Of a stretch of DNA of 64,000 nt, positions 8,055 through 16,682 are shown in pieces. The stretch spans positions 1 through 64,000 of the forward strand of contig NZ_LQOX01000112.1 of assembly GCF_002102175.1 (NCBI RefSeq), written 5' to 3'. Position numbers and translations under genes: made by a program. The notes under the pieces are model-generated. The model was not told the DNA's origin, did not search any database, and saw only the letters and a program-made list of their open reading frames with translations. Within the stretch, counting starts at the first letter, position 1. Each line of letters starts with the position of its first letter. This DNA comes from Mycobacterium gastri (GTDB lineage: Bacteria > Actinomycetota > Actinomycetes > Mycobacteriales > Mycobacteriaceae).

Positions 8055-8786
8055 TCAATTGGCATCGCGGAAGAAGATACCGTCGGCCTGTAACATTCGA
8101 CCATTACGCGCGTCGATGAAACAGGGCAGTAAACCGGTCAATGTGAAGCCCAATGAATATACGAGATCGAGTGCTTCCGGAATGAGCATGCCACCTTCGT
8201 ACAATGGTGCGAAGGAGAGTTCGAGTTGCATCCCGACACAATGGTCACTGACCGTTGACTTGCCGCCGTCGAGTACCTGCTTTTCAAATCCCTGCACGTC
8301 GACCTTGAGAAAAGCCGCGCCGTTCGGCCGGAGAAATTCCGGCGCCATGGAATCCAGTCGGTGAATCGGCGCCTCCTCGGTGCCGACATAGTTCGCCGGG
8401 GGAAAGGCCTCCTGGTGACGCGTCAGCATGGGCAACACCGAACTGCTTTGACCGGCGTTTCCGGCGACATTGACCGAGACCGTCCCGTCGGCATCGCCCA
8501 GCGCACACTGCCGGCAATCCCAAAGCGGATCGGTTGCCGTTTTTCTTTCCAAAGTGGTAAATGGCCGGGATAGCGGTTCGAACGAGACGATACGGCCCTT
8601 GTATCCCGCTCGTCGGAGCCCTTTGGCGTATTGCCCCGTGTTGGCTCCGACATCGAAAACGACATCGACCCGACGCAATTCGAGTTGTTTCACGAACTGG
8701 TGCCTCAGGTCGCGCTCGGAATAACGGCGCGGCACCTCAAAGGCAGCGCTGCGCACGATGAATCGAGCAAGGTCCGACAAATGCAC
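8055..8786 (-). CDS. FkbM-type PGL sugar O-methyltransferase (Rv2956-like)
   Basis: This protein has 243 residues, the length of Rv2956. The FkbM methyltransferase fold is shown by the SAM-binding FDVGANTGQY motif (near residue 44), ALGDADG and the FLKVDVQGFE strand. In M. tuberculosis Rv2954c, Rv2955c and Rv2956 methylate the terminal fucose of PGL-tb. Only the Rv2956 homologue is in this window, so this organism probably methylates that fucose at fewer positions. It abuts the fucosyltransferase gene on the same strand, which supports a shared substrate. Confidence 0.88.
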   Translation of the reverse strand: MHLSDLARFIVRSAAFEVPRRYSERDLRHQFVKQLELRRVDVVFDVGANTGQYAKGLRRAGYKGRIVSFEPLSRPFTTLERKTATDPLWDCRQCALGDADGTVSVNVAGNAGQSSSVLPMLTRHQEAFPPANYVGTEEAPIHRLDSMAPEFLRPNGAAFLKVDVQGFEKQVLDGGKSTVSDHCVGMQLELSFAPLYEGGMLIPEALDLVYSLGFTLTGLLPCFIDARNGRMLQADGIFFRDAN

Positions 8787-9145
8787 CGTGTGACACTAAC
8801 ATGCCCGTCGGCCCGATCCGTCTGGCCGGCGCCGGGGCTGTGCGGCCGGTGATCGGGTTTCTTGTCGACGAACGCCGAAGGACGGTGACCCGTTGATGGC
8901 GAACAGCTCGAGCAGCCAGGCGCGCTAGACTACAGCGCGGCAACGCGAGGAGGTTGCGAGCTTGCCCTCGAGTTGGCGACACGGCATCACGCGGCCTAGG
9001 ACCGCCCGCATGTCGCTTAATCATGGTGTGGTTCTTAGGCTTCCGCGCGGCGCCCGCTTGGGCGGGGATACGGTTGGGCGCCGGGGTTCGGGCGGGTAAG
9101 GACCGGCCCGCACCGCGTGCGGCTACAACGAAGGGACTTGTCGCA
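8787..9145. promoter_or_regulatory. Divergent promoter region between the fucose genes and the acyltransferase
   Basis: These 359 bases separate two genes read away from each other, so they should hold two promoters. No clear -10/-35 pair or operator palindrome was recognised. An in-frame upstream extension of the acyltransferase frame runs through 8954-9145 but is Pro/Arg-rich and unlike the family. Confidence 0.5.
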
Positions 9146-10498
9146 GTGAGCAACGTGGTCGATCTGCTCGACCAGACGTTCTTTGCCGCCGAGCGAGCGA
9201 CTGGAACCTTCAACGTGCTGCAATGCGTCTGGGTGTACAACCGCGAGGTCGACATCAACCGGCTGCGGCAGTTTCATCACCATCTGCAGCGGGGACGGTT
9301 GGCCCGCCGAATCCAATGCTCACCCCTGCCGTTCGGCCGTCATCGCTGGGTTTCGTCCACTGGCCCGACCGACCTCGAGATCGTTGCGGTGCCGCGTCCC
9401 CGTGAAGAATTCGACGCCTGGGTCAACGAGCAGGCCAGCGCGCCCCTGGACGCCGAGCGGGGACCCGAATGGCGACTCGCGGTGCACCCGTTCGTAGGCG
9501 GCGGCGCGGGCGTCAGCCTGGTCATCTCCCATTGCCTCACCGATGCCGTCGGGCTGTGCGAGGCGGTGGCGGACGCGGCCTGCGGCCGCGACGAGCAGAT
9601 CAGCTGGCCGGCACCCGGGTCACGCCGGCGCTGGGAAGCGTTGCGCGAAGACGGCGGCCAAGCCGCGCGTGACATCCCGGGTATCGCCCGCGCCGTCGTC
9701 GACGCGGCACGGTCGGCCCGCCGTCACCGCGGCCATCCGCAGCCGGCGGCGCCGCCACGTATCAGGACCGTCGCAGCGCTGTCGGGAGCGGACCGAACCA
9801 TCATGCTCCCGGCGGCGACGATTTTGGTCGATGCCGAAGAATGGGATGCCCGGGCACAGTCGCTGGGAGGGACCAGCAACACCCTACTCGCCGGATTGGC
9901 GGTTCGCCTCGCCCGGCGATTGGGACGGGTCACCGCGGACGGCTCGATCACCGTGGGTATGCCCGTCAGTGAACGTAGCGCCGGTGATACTCGCGCCAAC
10001 GCGGTCACCAAGGTCGACATCACCGTCGACCCCGCTTCCGCGGCGACGGACCTGCGCCAGATCCGCGCCGCCACTAAGGAAGCGCTGATCCGCCGTCAGC
10101 AGCTCCCCAGCGAGCAGTCGGTGCTGCTGCCCCTGGTGCCGCTGTTGCCGCGGTGGCTGGTCCGGCGAACGGTCGGCGTGGCGGCCGGCAATGTCTCATC
10201 CAACATCGGGGTGGTCAACCCCGCCGCTTGCCGGCCGGACGGAACGGACGCCGACCATTTCGCCGTAACGGGGTCCTGGGGGGTGAGCACATCGGTCATG
10301 GACCGCAGCGGCGGATATCTGGGATTGCTGTCGGGACGAACGTCTGCCGAGATCTTCGTGTCGGTCCTCGCCTATCAGCCGGGCCGGTCCAACTCGAATG
10401 ACGACTTGCGCCAGAACCTTTCGAGCACGCTGTCGGAGTTCTCGCTCATCGGCACGATGGGCTGGGGATGCCCCGAGCCGGTCGGCGGGCCGCGGTAG
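9146..10498 (+). CDS. Condensation-fold acyltransferase (WS/DGAT or Pap-like), possible PGL sugar acyltransferase
   Basis: This is a 450-residue protein from the GTG at 9146, which begins SNVVDLLDQTFF, a typical start for wax-ester-synthase/DGAT-like proteins. The catalytic HxxxD motif is HCLTD at residues 129-133, in the VISHCLTDAVG context, and a NAVTKV segment follows near residue 290. The fold transfers acyl groups from CoA or carrier protein to a hydroxyl. The gene occupies the place of Rv2954c and Rv2955c in M. tuberculosis, next to the fucosyl and methyl transfer genes. That suggests acylation of the PGL sugar, for example O-acetylation of fucose as in the M. kansasii glycolipid. This is inference; lipid acylation of another substrate is possible. 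Confidence 0.75.
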   Translation: MSNVVDLLDQTFFAAERATGTFNVLQCVWVYNREVDINRLRQFHHHLQRGRLARRIQCSPLPFGRHRWVSSTGPTDLEIVAVPRPREEFDAWVNEQASAPLDAERGPEWRLAVHPFVGGGAGVSLVISHCLTDAVGLCEAVADAACGRDEQISWPAPGSRRRWEALREDGGQAARDIPGIARAVVDAARSARRHRGHPQPAAPPRIRTVAALSGADRTIMLPAATILVDAEEWDARAQSLGGTSNTLLAGLAVRLARRLGRVTADGSITVGMPVSERSAGDTRANAVTKVDITVDPASAATDLRQIRAATKEALIRRQQLPSEQSVLLPLVPLLPRWLVRRTVGVAAGNVSSNIGVVNPAACRPDGTDADHFAVTGSWGVSTSVMDRSGGYLGLLSGRTSAEIFVSVLAYQPGRSNSNDDLRQNLSSTLSEFSLIGTMGWGCPEPVGGPR

Positions 10499-10518
10499 GC
10501 GTCCCACCCGGGGCGACG

Positions 10519-11772
10519 TCAGTTCAGCCGGACCGTCCCCAGCGAAACCCCGGCCCCCGGCAGCCGTACCAGCAGTGCATCGCCCATTGCCGCCGCCGGG
10601 GTAAGGACGCCCCGCAATTCGGAAAGCCTGGCGCGATCGAGTGCCAGCGCCAGACCGCACTGCCCCAGCAGCACCGCGGTCGACTGGTAGGCGTCGACAT
10701 CGTGCGCGAACGTCGCCAGGTAGCGGGCACCGGTCGTGGTGGTGGTGTACGTCTCGAATCGATAGTGGCCGCGTTCCCGGGCTTTTCGGCTTGGACCGGT
10801 GCCCGGCTTCGGCGTGATACGCTCCACCAACCGGCGGGGCAGTCGACTGAAGTATCGGTTGCCCAATCCGATGGCACCCGCCACAGCGCCGGTGACGACG
10901 GCGGATGCGATCGGCGCCGCGAACGACCGTCCCAGACTCATGGTCTCCGAGTAGCGGAATCGCCGGCCATAGGCCCAATCCTGTAATGCATTGCTGCGCC
11001 TGACAATTCGGGTGTTGAATGGGCCCTGCACAAACCCGCCGGTCCAGAAGCCGGCAAGTTCGGGCGCCAGGTCGCGTCCGCGGCGGCGGGGAAAGTCCGG
11101 CTGCGGACCCAGTTCGGGTTCGGCGCCGCGATCGGTGGTCAAGGTATACGGGTCGTTGACCAGCCGGCGGGCGTCAGGGTCGCTGGATGCGCTGCGCATC
11201 GCCTCGGAATACGTTGCAACCGAGCCGCCGGAGACCCAGCGCTGGGAAAAGGAGCGCAGCACCAGGTCTGTGTCGCAGAGTTCGCCCGTGCCGTCTTCGA
11301 CCGCCCGGCGGTACAGCTGGTAGACACTCAAATCCGAAGGCACCGAATCGAATCCGCAGGCGAGCACTATCCGGGCGCCGGTGTCGGCGGCTTGCTTGTG
11401 ATACAGGTCGATGCTGTTGCGGCAGAACATCAATTCGCCGGTCAAGTCGGCATAGTCGGTTCCGGCCTGGGCGCAGGCCGCCACCAGCGGCAGGCCGTAG
11501 TGGGTGTAGGGGCCTACGGTGGTCAGCACTACCCGAGTCCGGGTGGCCATTGCCTCGAGCGTCGCCGGTTGTGACGCGTCGGCGACGATCAGCGGCCAGT
11601 CCCGGGCAGGGGCCAACGTTTCCCGCACGGCCCGCAGCCGTTCGCTGGAGCGGCCGGCCAGCGCAATCCGGGCGCTCGACCCGGCGCGCGCCAGGTGTTC
11701 GGCGGTCAACGTGCCCGAGAATCCGGTGGCGCCATACACGACGATGTCGAACTCGCGTTCGGCCGGACTCAT
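10519..11772 (-). CDS. Trans-acting enoyl reductase of PDIM/PGL synthesis (Rv2953)
   Basis: This 417-residue protein is nearly identical in length to Rv2953. The N-terminal Rossmann motif VYGATGFSGTL (residues about 11-21) and AGRSSERL mark the saccharopine-dehydrogenase-like NAD(P)-binding fold. Rv2953 supplies the enoyl reduction that the PpsD module lacks, acting in trans during phthiocerol chain assembly. PpsD in this window also shows no ER domain between DH and KR, so the requirement is preserved. It follows the Rv2952-like gene by 53 bases on the same strand. It converges with the acyltransferase gene with a 20-base gap. Confidence 0.92.
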   Translation of the reverse strand: MSPAEREFDIVVYGATGFSGTLTAEHLARAGSSARIALAGRSSERLRAVRETLAPARDWPLIVADASQPATLEAMATRTRVVLTTVGPYTHYGLPLVAACAQAGTDYADLTGELMFCRNSIDLYHKQAADTGARIVLACGFDSVPSDLSVYQLYRRAVEDGTGELCDTDLVLRSFSQRWVSGGSVATYSEAMRSASSDPDARRLVNDPYTLTTDRGAEPELGPQPDFPRRRGRDLAPELAGFWTGGFVQGPFNTRIVRRSNALQDWAYGRRFRYSETMSLGRSFAAPIASAVVTGAVAGAIGLGNRYFSRLPRRLVERITPKPGTGPSRKARERGHYRFETYTTTTTGARYLATFAHDVDAYQSTAVLLGQCGLALALDRARLSELRGVLTPAAAMGDALLVRLPGAGVSLGTVRLN

Positions 11773-11825
11773 CCGGGTGACACTACCGGAGCATCGCGGC
11801 GCCCCGGCCCGGGCGGGTGGCCGCC

Positions 11826-12644
11826 TCAGTCCTTGACGAAGCAGTACATCCGGTAGGAAATGTCGCCGCTTTCCAGGTAGCGCGACAGCTGGGTGCCTTG
11901 CACCCCGATGTATTCGCGCCCCGCGAAACGAAGGAAGGCCGGCAGATGGCGTTCGACCAGCTCCCGTGACTTCTGCGAATTCCTTTCAATGCCCCGCAAG
12001 ACCTCGGCGTTGATCTCCCGCTGCGACAGTTGCCGCAGCGCGGCGTCGGCCAGGTCGGCCTCCCAGTCGGGGATCTCGTTGCTGGGGCGCAGGTCGGCGT
12101 AGGCCAAGTACCCTCCCGGCCGCAGCACCCGCACCACCTCGGCGAGGAAACGCCTGAAGTGCGGGTAACAGTGCGAGGCTTCGACGTTGAGAACCACGTC
12201 GAAGGATTCGTCGTCGAAGGGCAGGTTTTCGGCGTCACCTCGCACGAAATCAAGACCCGGCAAGTGGTGTCGCTTCTGGCAAAGTCTGATACCGGCCGGG
12301 TTCAAGTCGAGCGCCGTGTAAGAGGCCGGCGCCAAGGTGCGTGTCAGGTAGGAGGCTCCGCCGCCGTGGCCGCAACTGACCTCCAGCACCCGTTTGCCCT
12401 TCAGGTCCGCCTGGGTCGCCGTGCGGTGGTACAGGTTGATGTGGGCTCGGTTGGGCTCGTCGGATTCCTCCAGCGGCAGGGCCATCGGCGGATCTTCCTC
12501 ATAGGCCCAGTTGATGAACACGATTTCGTCGGCACCGAGCCCGCGCGTCATCAGTGGATACCAGAACCGCCAAACTCGCTTGTAGATCGGGGTGCTCCCG
12601 ACGCGGGCAAGCAGGCTGTGGGTGGGACTGAAGGGCATGGGCAA
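11826..12644 (-). CDS. Phthiotriol/phenolphthiotriol dimycocerosates O-methyltransferase (Rv2952)
   Basis: This 272-residue class I SAM methyltransferase has the motif [13 protein letters not shown] near residue 90, then RGDAENLPF and VRVLRPGGY. It follows Rv2952 almost throughout, including the C-terminal YRMYCFVKD. The enzyme methylates the hydroxyl of phthiotriol and phenolphthiotriol to give phthiocerol, the last step after the ketoreductase encoded divergently at 12809. A second, more distant homologue lies at 45634-46443. The 164 bases between it and the ketoreductase gene should contain both promoters. Confidence 0.93.
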   Translation of the reverse strand: MPMPFSPTHSLLARVGSTPIYKRVWRFWYPLMTRGLGADEIVFINWAYEEDPPMALPLEESDEPNRAHINLYHRTATQADLKGKRVLEVSCGHGGGASYLTRTLAPASYTALDLNPAGIRLCQKRHHLPGLDFVRGDAENLPFDDESFDVVLNVEASHCYPHFRRFLAEVVRVLRPGGYLAYADLRPSNEIPDWEADLADAALRQLSQREINAEVLRGIERNSQKSRELVERHLPAFLRFAGREYIGVQGTQLSRYLESGDISYRMYCFVKD

Positions 12645-12808
12645 GCAGTATGGCAGACGCCGAAGACGTGCGAGCCATCGCGGGAAAAGCGGCGACCGCG
12701 TTGAGCTCTGGACCGTTGTCCGCCTTCGGCTCTGACGTCGCCGCCCCGCCCGCCGGACGCGGCCGGCTGCGGTAGCGTCCCGGGCATGTCGGTGATCAAC
12801 AGCGCGGA

Positions 12809-13993
12809 ATGTCGGCAGTGAGCGGGAGAGGATTTCGGTTCGGCTTCGTCGATTCGCTGGTGCACTCGCGGTTTCGGCCCGGCTGGCTGGCGCGGTCCAG
12901 TATGGTGGCGGCCACGCTGACCGGCGCCGATTCCTATTGGGTGGGCGACCATCTGAACGGGCTGGTGCCGCGCTCGATCGCGACGCCCGAATATCTGGGA
13001 ATCGCGGCGAAACTGGTGCCCAGCGTCGACGCGAACTACGAACCTTGGACGATGCTGGGAAACCTCGCCTACGGGAGGCCCAAGCGATTGCGGCTCGGCA
13101 TATGCGTGACCGACGCCGGTCGCCGCAACCCGGCGGTCACGGCCCAGGCCGCCGCGACCCTGCAGCTGCTTACCCGGGGCAACGCCATCCTTGGCATCGG
13201 TGTCGGGGAACGCGAAGGTAATGAACCCTACGGGGTGGAGTGGACCAAACCGGTGGCGCGGTTTGAAGAAGCGCTGGCCACAATACGCGCGTTGTGGAAT
13301 TCGAACGGGGAGCTTGTCTCGCGCGAATCGACGTACTTTCCGCTGCATAATGCCGCGTTCGAGCTGCCACCATACCGGGGAAAATGGCCGGAAATCTGGA
13401 TCGCGGCGCACGGGCCGCGGATGCTGCGGGCAACCGGACGCTACGCCGACGCCTGGGTTCCGATTGTGCTGGTGCGTCCCGGCGACTACAGCAGCGCGCT
13501 CGAAGCCGTGCGCACCGCGGCGTCCGACGCCGGTCGTGACCCGATGTCGATCATCCCCTCGGCGGTGCGCGGCGTGATCACCGGCCGAGACCGCGACGAC
13601 GTCGAGGAGGCGCTGGACTCTGTCATCGTGAAGATGACCGCGCTGGGGGTACCCGGTACAGCCTGGGCCCGTCACGGTGTCGAGCATCCGATGGGAGCCG
13701 ACTTCGCCGGGGTCCAGGATGTGATTCCCCAAACCATGGATGAGCAGACGGTCGTGTCATACACCGCGAAAGTCCCGCCGGCGCTCATGAAAGAGGTTGT
13801 CTTCAGCGGCACCCCCGAGGAAGTCGTCGACCAAGTAGCCGAATGGCGAGATCACGGCCTCGAATACCTGCTGGTGATCAACGGCAGTCTGGTCAACCCG
13901 AGGCTGCGCAAGGCGGTCGCGGCGAGCCTGCCGCACGCCAAGGTGCTGCGTGGGCTCAAGAAGCTGGGCGTCCGCTCGCCGACCCGCAGCTGA
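12809..13993 (+). CDS. Phthiodiolone/phenolphthiodiolone ketoreductase, luciferase-like (Rv2951c)
   Basis: This 394-residue protein has the luciferase-like monooxygenase (F420-type) fold, with [24 protein letters not shown] and [14 protein letters not shown] segments. It matches Rv2951c closely, including the [14 protein letters not shown] end. Rv2951c reduces the keto group of phthiodiolone, giving phthiotriol for the Rv2952 enzyme. The first ATG at 12809 and a GTG at 12818 are both possible starts; the family N-terminus is best matched from about residue 8 ([13 protein letters not shown]). It is followed by fadD29 on the same strand after about 180 bases. Confidence 0.92.
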   Translation: MSAVSGRGFRFGFVDSLVHSRFRPGWLARSSMVAATLTGADSYWVGDHLNGLVPRSIATPEYLGIAAKLVPSVDANYEPWTMLGNLAYGRPKRLRLGICVTDAGRRNPAVTAQAAATLQLLTRGNAILGIGVGEREGNEPYGVEWTKPVARFEEALATIRALWNSNGELVSRESTYFPLHNAAFELPPYRGKWPEIWIAAHGPRMLRATGRYADAWVPIVLVRPGDYSSALEAVRTAASDAGRDPMSIIPSAVRGVITGRDRDDVEEALDSVIVKMTALGVPGTAWARHGVEHPMGADFAGVQDVIPQTMDEQTVVSYTAKVPPALMKEVVFSGTPEEVVDQVAEWRDHGLEYLLVINGSLVNPRLRKAVAASLPHAKVLRGLKKLGVRSPTRS

Positions 13994-14173
13994 CGACCGG
14001 GTTAATTCTGTGCGGCGGGCACAGTGGCCGGGACCTGTTATTGTCGTGGGGCCTCATCGATGTGGCGTTGCGATTCCGGGCCAAGCTACGAGCCGTATGT
14101 GCGCCGATTCCGATTCGAAGGACACGGCAGCAAAACGTCCGTACTCTCTTCCGTCAAGAGCCGAAGGATGATC

Positions 14174-16033
14174 ATGCAGACGAACTTGTCATTTCAGGCT
14201 GGGGGCGAGGTGGCAACGCAAACCGAACGGATCGCGGATCCGCAAGCGGTGCAACCGCCGAATGGGACCGCAACGCGATTCGCGATGAGCGAATCGTCGC
14301 TCAGTGATCTGCTGCAGAAGGCAGCCAGCCAGTACCCCAACCGTGCCGCGTACAAGTTCATCGACTACGAGGTGGATCCGAAGGGATTTACCGAAACCCT
14401 CACCTGGTGGCAGGTCTATCGGCGCGCGGCGATCGTGGCGGACGAGCTGAGGATCTGCGGAGCGAGCGGTGATCGGGTTGCGATATTGGCCCCGCAGGGG
14501 CTGGAATACATCGTTGCCTTCCTGGGCGCGCTGCAGGCCGGTCTGATCGCCGTTCCGCTGCCGGTACCGCAGTTCGGCATCCATGACGAACGAATTTCCG
14601 CGGCCCTGCGCGATTCTCTGCCGACGGTCATTCTGACGACATCGTCGGTCGTCGACGAGGTCGCCAAGTATGTGCCCCATGCGCGCGCCGCGCAGGGCCG
14701 GGAACCGGTTGTCGTCGCGGTCGACTCGCTGGACCTGGACTCGCCGGGAGACCTGGCCCCCGCCGCGCCCGCGCGTCCGGGCACGGCCTACATCCAGTAC
14801 ACATCGGGGTCGACCCGCTCGCCGGCCGGCGTTGTCCTATCGCACAAGAACGTCATCACCAATTGCGTACAGCTGATGTCCGATTACCTCGGGGACACGG
14901 AAAAGGTTCCGTCAACGGCGGTGTCGTGGCTGCCGTTCTATCACGACATGGGCTTGATGTTGGGCGTCGTTCTCCCGATGATCAACCAGGACACCGCAGT
15001 GTTGCTAAGCCCAATGGCATTTCTGCAGCGGCCGGCCCGCTGGATGCAATTGCTGGGCAGACATCGTGGACAGATTTCCAGCGCACCGAATTTCGGCTTC
15101 GACTTGGCGGTGCGCAGAACATCCGATGACGATATGGCCGGTCTCGATCTCGGGCACGTCCGGGCGATCGCCACCGGCGCCGAACGCGTAAACCCCGCCA
15201 CGGTCCGGCGTTTCATCGACCGGTTCGCCAAGTTCAACCTCAGCCAGACTGCGATCCGACCGTCGTACGGGCTGGCCGAGGCGACGGTGTACGTGGCGAC
15301 CGCAGGACCGGGACGCCGGCCCAAGACTGTCTGTTTCGACTACCAGCACTTGGCGGCCGGTCGGGCGAAGCGTTGCGAGAGCGACGCCGATGAGGGCGCC
15401 AAGCTGGTCAGCTACGGTACGCCGCGGGCATCGACTGTGCGGATCGTCGACCCCGACACCAGGACGGAGACCCGCGAGGGAACCGTCGGCGAGATCTGGG
15501 TGCAGGGCGACAACGTTGCCATGGGCTATTGGCGAAACCCCGAACTCACCGAGCGGACTTTCGGGGCAAGGCTCGTCGATCCCTCGGCCGGCACGCCGGT
15601 GGGTCCGTGGCTGCGGACCGGAGATCTAGGCGTCATGTTCGAAGGCGAGCTGTTCATCACCGGCCGTATCAAGGATCTGTTGGTGGTGGATGGGTCCAAC
15701 CACTATCCCGACGACATCGAGGGGACGATCCAGGAGATCACCGGCGGGCGGGTGGTGGCGATAGCGGTGCCCGACGATCGCACCGAGCAGCTGGTCACCA
15801 TCATCGAGGTCACGACGTGGGGTCACCCCGCCGACGAGGCATCGGATAGGCTGCGCACGGTCAAACGCGACGTCACGTCCGCGATTTCGCGTTTGCACCG
15901 GGTGCGCGTCGCGGATGTCGTTATGGTGGCTCCGGGCTCGATTCCCGTCACTACCAGCGGTAAGGTCCGACGTTCAACCTGCGTCGAGCGTTATCTGAAC
16001 CAGGAATTCACCCGCGTGGACGGTGCCGCATGA
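14174..16033 (+). CDS. fadD29: Fatty acyl-AMP ligase FadD29 for phenolphthiocerol synthesis
   Basis: This 619-residue protein is the same length as M. tuberculosis FadD29 when started at the ATG at 14174 (MQTNLSFQAGGEVATQ). Adenylation motifs are present: [14 protein letters not shown] (A3), [31 protein letters not shown] and the final TTSGKVRR with the conserved Lys. The FAAL-type layout indicates acyl-adenylate formation and transfer to a PKS carrier domain without CoA. In M. tuberculosis FadD29 activates the Pks15/1 product (long-chain p-hydroxyphenylalkanoate) for loading on PpsA. It heads the fadD29-Rv2949c-fadD22-pks15/1 cluster. Confidence 0.94.
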   Translation: MQTNLSFQAGGEVATQTERIADPQAVQPPNGTATRFAMSESSLSDLLQKAASQYPNRAAYKFIDYEVDPKGFTETLTWWQVYRRAAIVADELRICGASGDRVAILAPQGLEYIVAFLGALQAGLIAVPLPVPQFGIHDERISAALRDSLPTVILTTSSVVDEVAKYVPHARAAQGREPVVVAVDSLDLDSPGDLAPAAPARPGTAYIQYTSGSTRSPAGVVLSHKNVITNCVQLMSDYLGDTEKVPSTAVSWLPFYHDMGLMLGVVLPMINQDTAVLLSPMAFLQRPARWMQLLGRHRGQISSAPNFGFDLAVRRTSDDDMAGLDLGHVRAIATGAERVNPATVRRFIDRFAKFNLSQTAIRPSYGLAEATVYVATAGPGRRPKTVCFDYQHLAAGRAKRCESDADEGAKLVSYGTPRASTVRIVDPDTRTETREGTVGEIWVQGDNVAMGYWRNPELTERTFGARLVDPSAGTPVGPWLRTGDLGVMFEGELFITGRIKDLLVVDGSNHYPDDIEGTIQEITGGRVVAIAVPDDRTEQLVTIIEVTTWGHPADEASDRLRTVKRDVTSAISRLHRVRVADVVMVAPGSIPVTTSGKVRRSTCVERYLNQEFTRVDGAA

Positions 16034-16076
16034 CGGCGCACGTATGGGGGTTTGCGCGTTACCCGAGACACGGAAT

Positions 16077-16667
16077 ATGACCGACTGCACGCTGTCTGAT
16101 GAAGAGATCCGACACCTCGATCGCGATCTTCGGATACTCATCGCAACCAATGGCACCCTGACCCGGATTCTCAACGTGGTGGCCAACGAAGAGATCGTCG
16201 TGCAGATCGTCAATCAACATATTCGGCAGGCCGCACCGAAAATGGTCGAGCTCGGCCAATCGGCGGCGAGCCGGGTTCTGCAACGTAATATCCTGCTCAA
16301 GGGCCGAAATTCAGGGACCGTGTTCGTGGCCGCGGAGTCGTTGGTCGCCATTGATCTGCTGCCCACCGAAATAGTGGCGCGATTGACCAGGACGGACCAC
16401 CCTATTGGCGAGGTTATGGCAGCCAGTTACATCGAGACATTCAAGGAGGCGGCCAAAGTCTGGGTCGGAGCATCGCCCCGCTGGCTCGCTCTCGACGGAT
16501 ACCAGCACTCCCGCCGGAGAACCGTCTCGCGCCGCTACCGCATTTTGTCCGGCGGGCAGCCCATCATGGTCATCACCGAGTATTTTCTTCGCACCGTATT
16601 CCAAGATGTCCCGCATGAAGAAGCCGATCGCCGCCAGTTTTCGAATGTCATCACCGCGGCGCGCTAG
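16077..16667 (+). CDS. Chorismate pyruvate-lyase making p-hydroxybenzoate (Rv2949c)
   Basis: This 196-residue protein matches Rv2949c throughout (DLRILIATNGTLTRILN, ILLKGRNSG, EVMAASYIETFKE, SRRYRILSGG, ITEYFLR). Rv2949c converts chorismate to p-hydroxybenzoate and pyruvate and is the sole source of the starter for phenolic glycolipids. The ATG at 16077 is used because it gives the family N-terminus MTDCTLSDEEIR. It sits 43 bases after fadD29 and 15 bases before fadD22, whose product activates p-hydroxybenzoate, so the three genes form a pathway-ordered operon. Confidence 0.95.
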   Translation: MTDCTLSDEEIRHLDRDLRILIATNGTLTRILNVVANEEIVVQIVNQHIRQAAPKMVELGQSAASRVLQRNILLKGRNSGTVFVAAESLVAIDLLPTEIVARLTRTDHPIGEVMAASYIETFKEAAKVWVGASPRWLALDGYQHSRRRTVSRRYRILSGGQPIMVITEYFLRTVFQDVPHEEADRRQFSNVITAAR

Positions 16668-16682
16668 GGCGGTCACCCAGTA

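Noticed and set aside
8954..10498. Longer 514-residue start for the acyltransferase
   Set aside because: The first 64 residues are low-complexity Arg/Ala/Pro text. The GTG at 9146 gives the typical family N-terminus.
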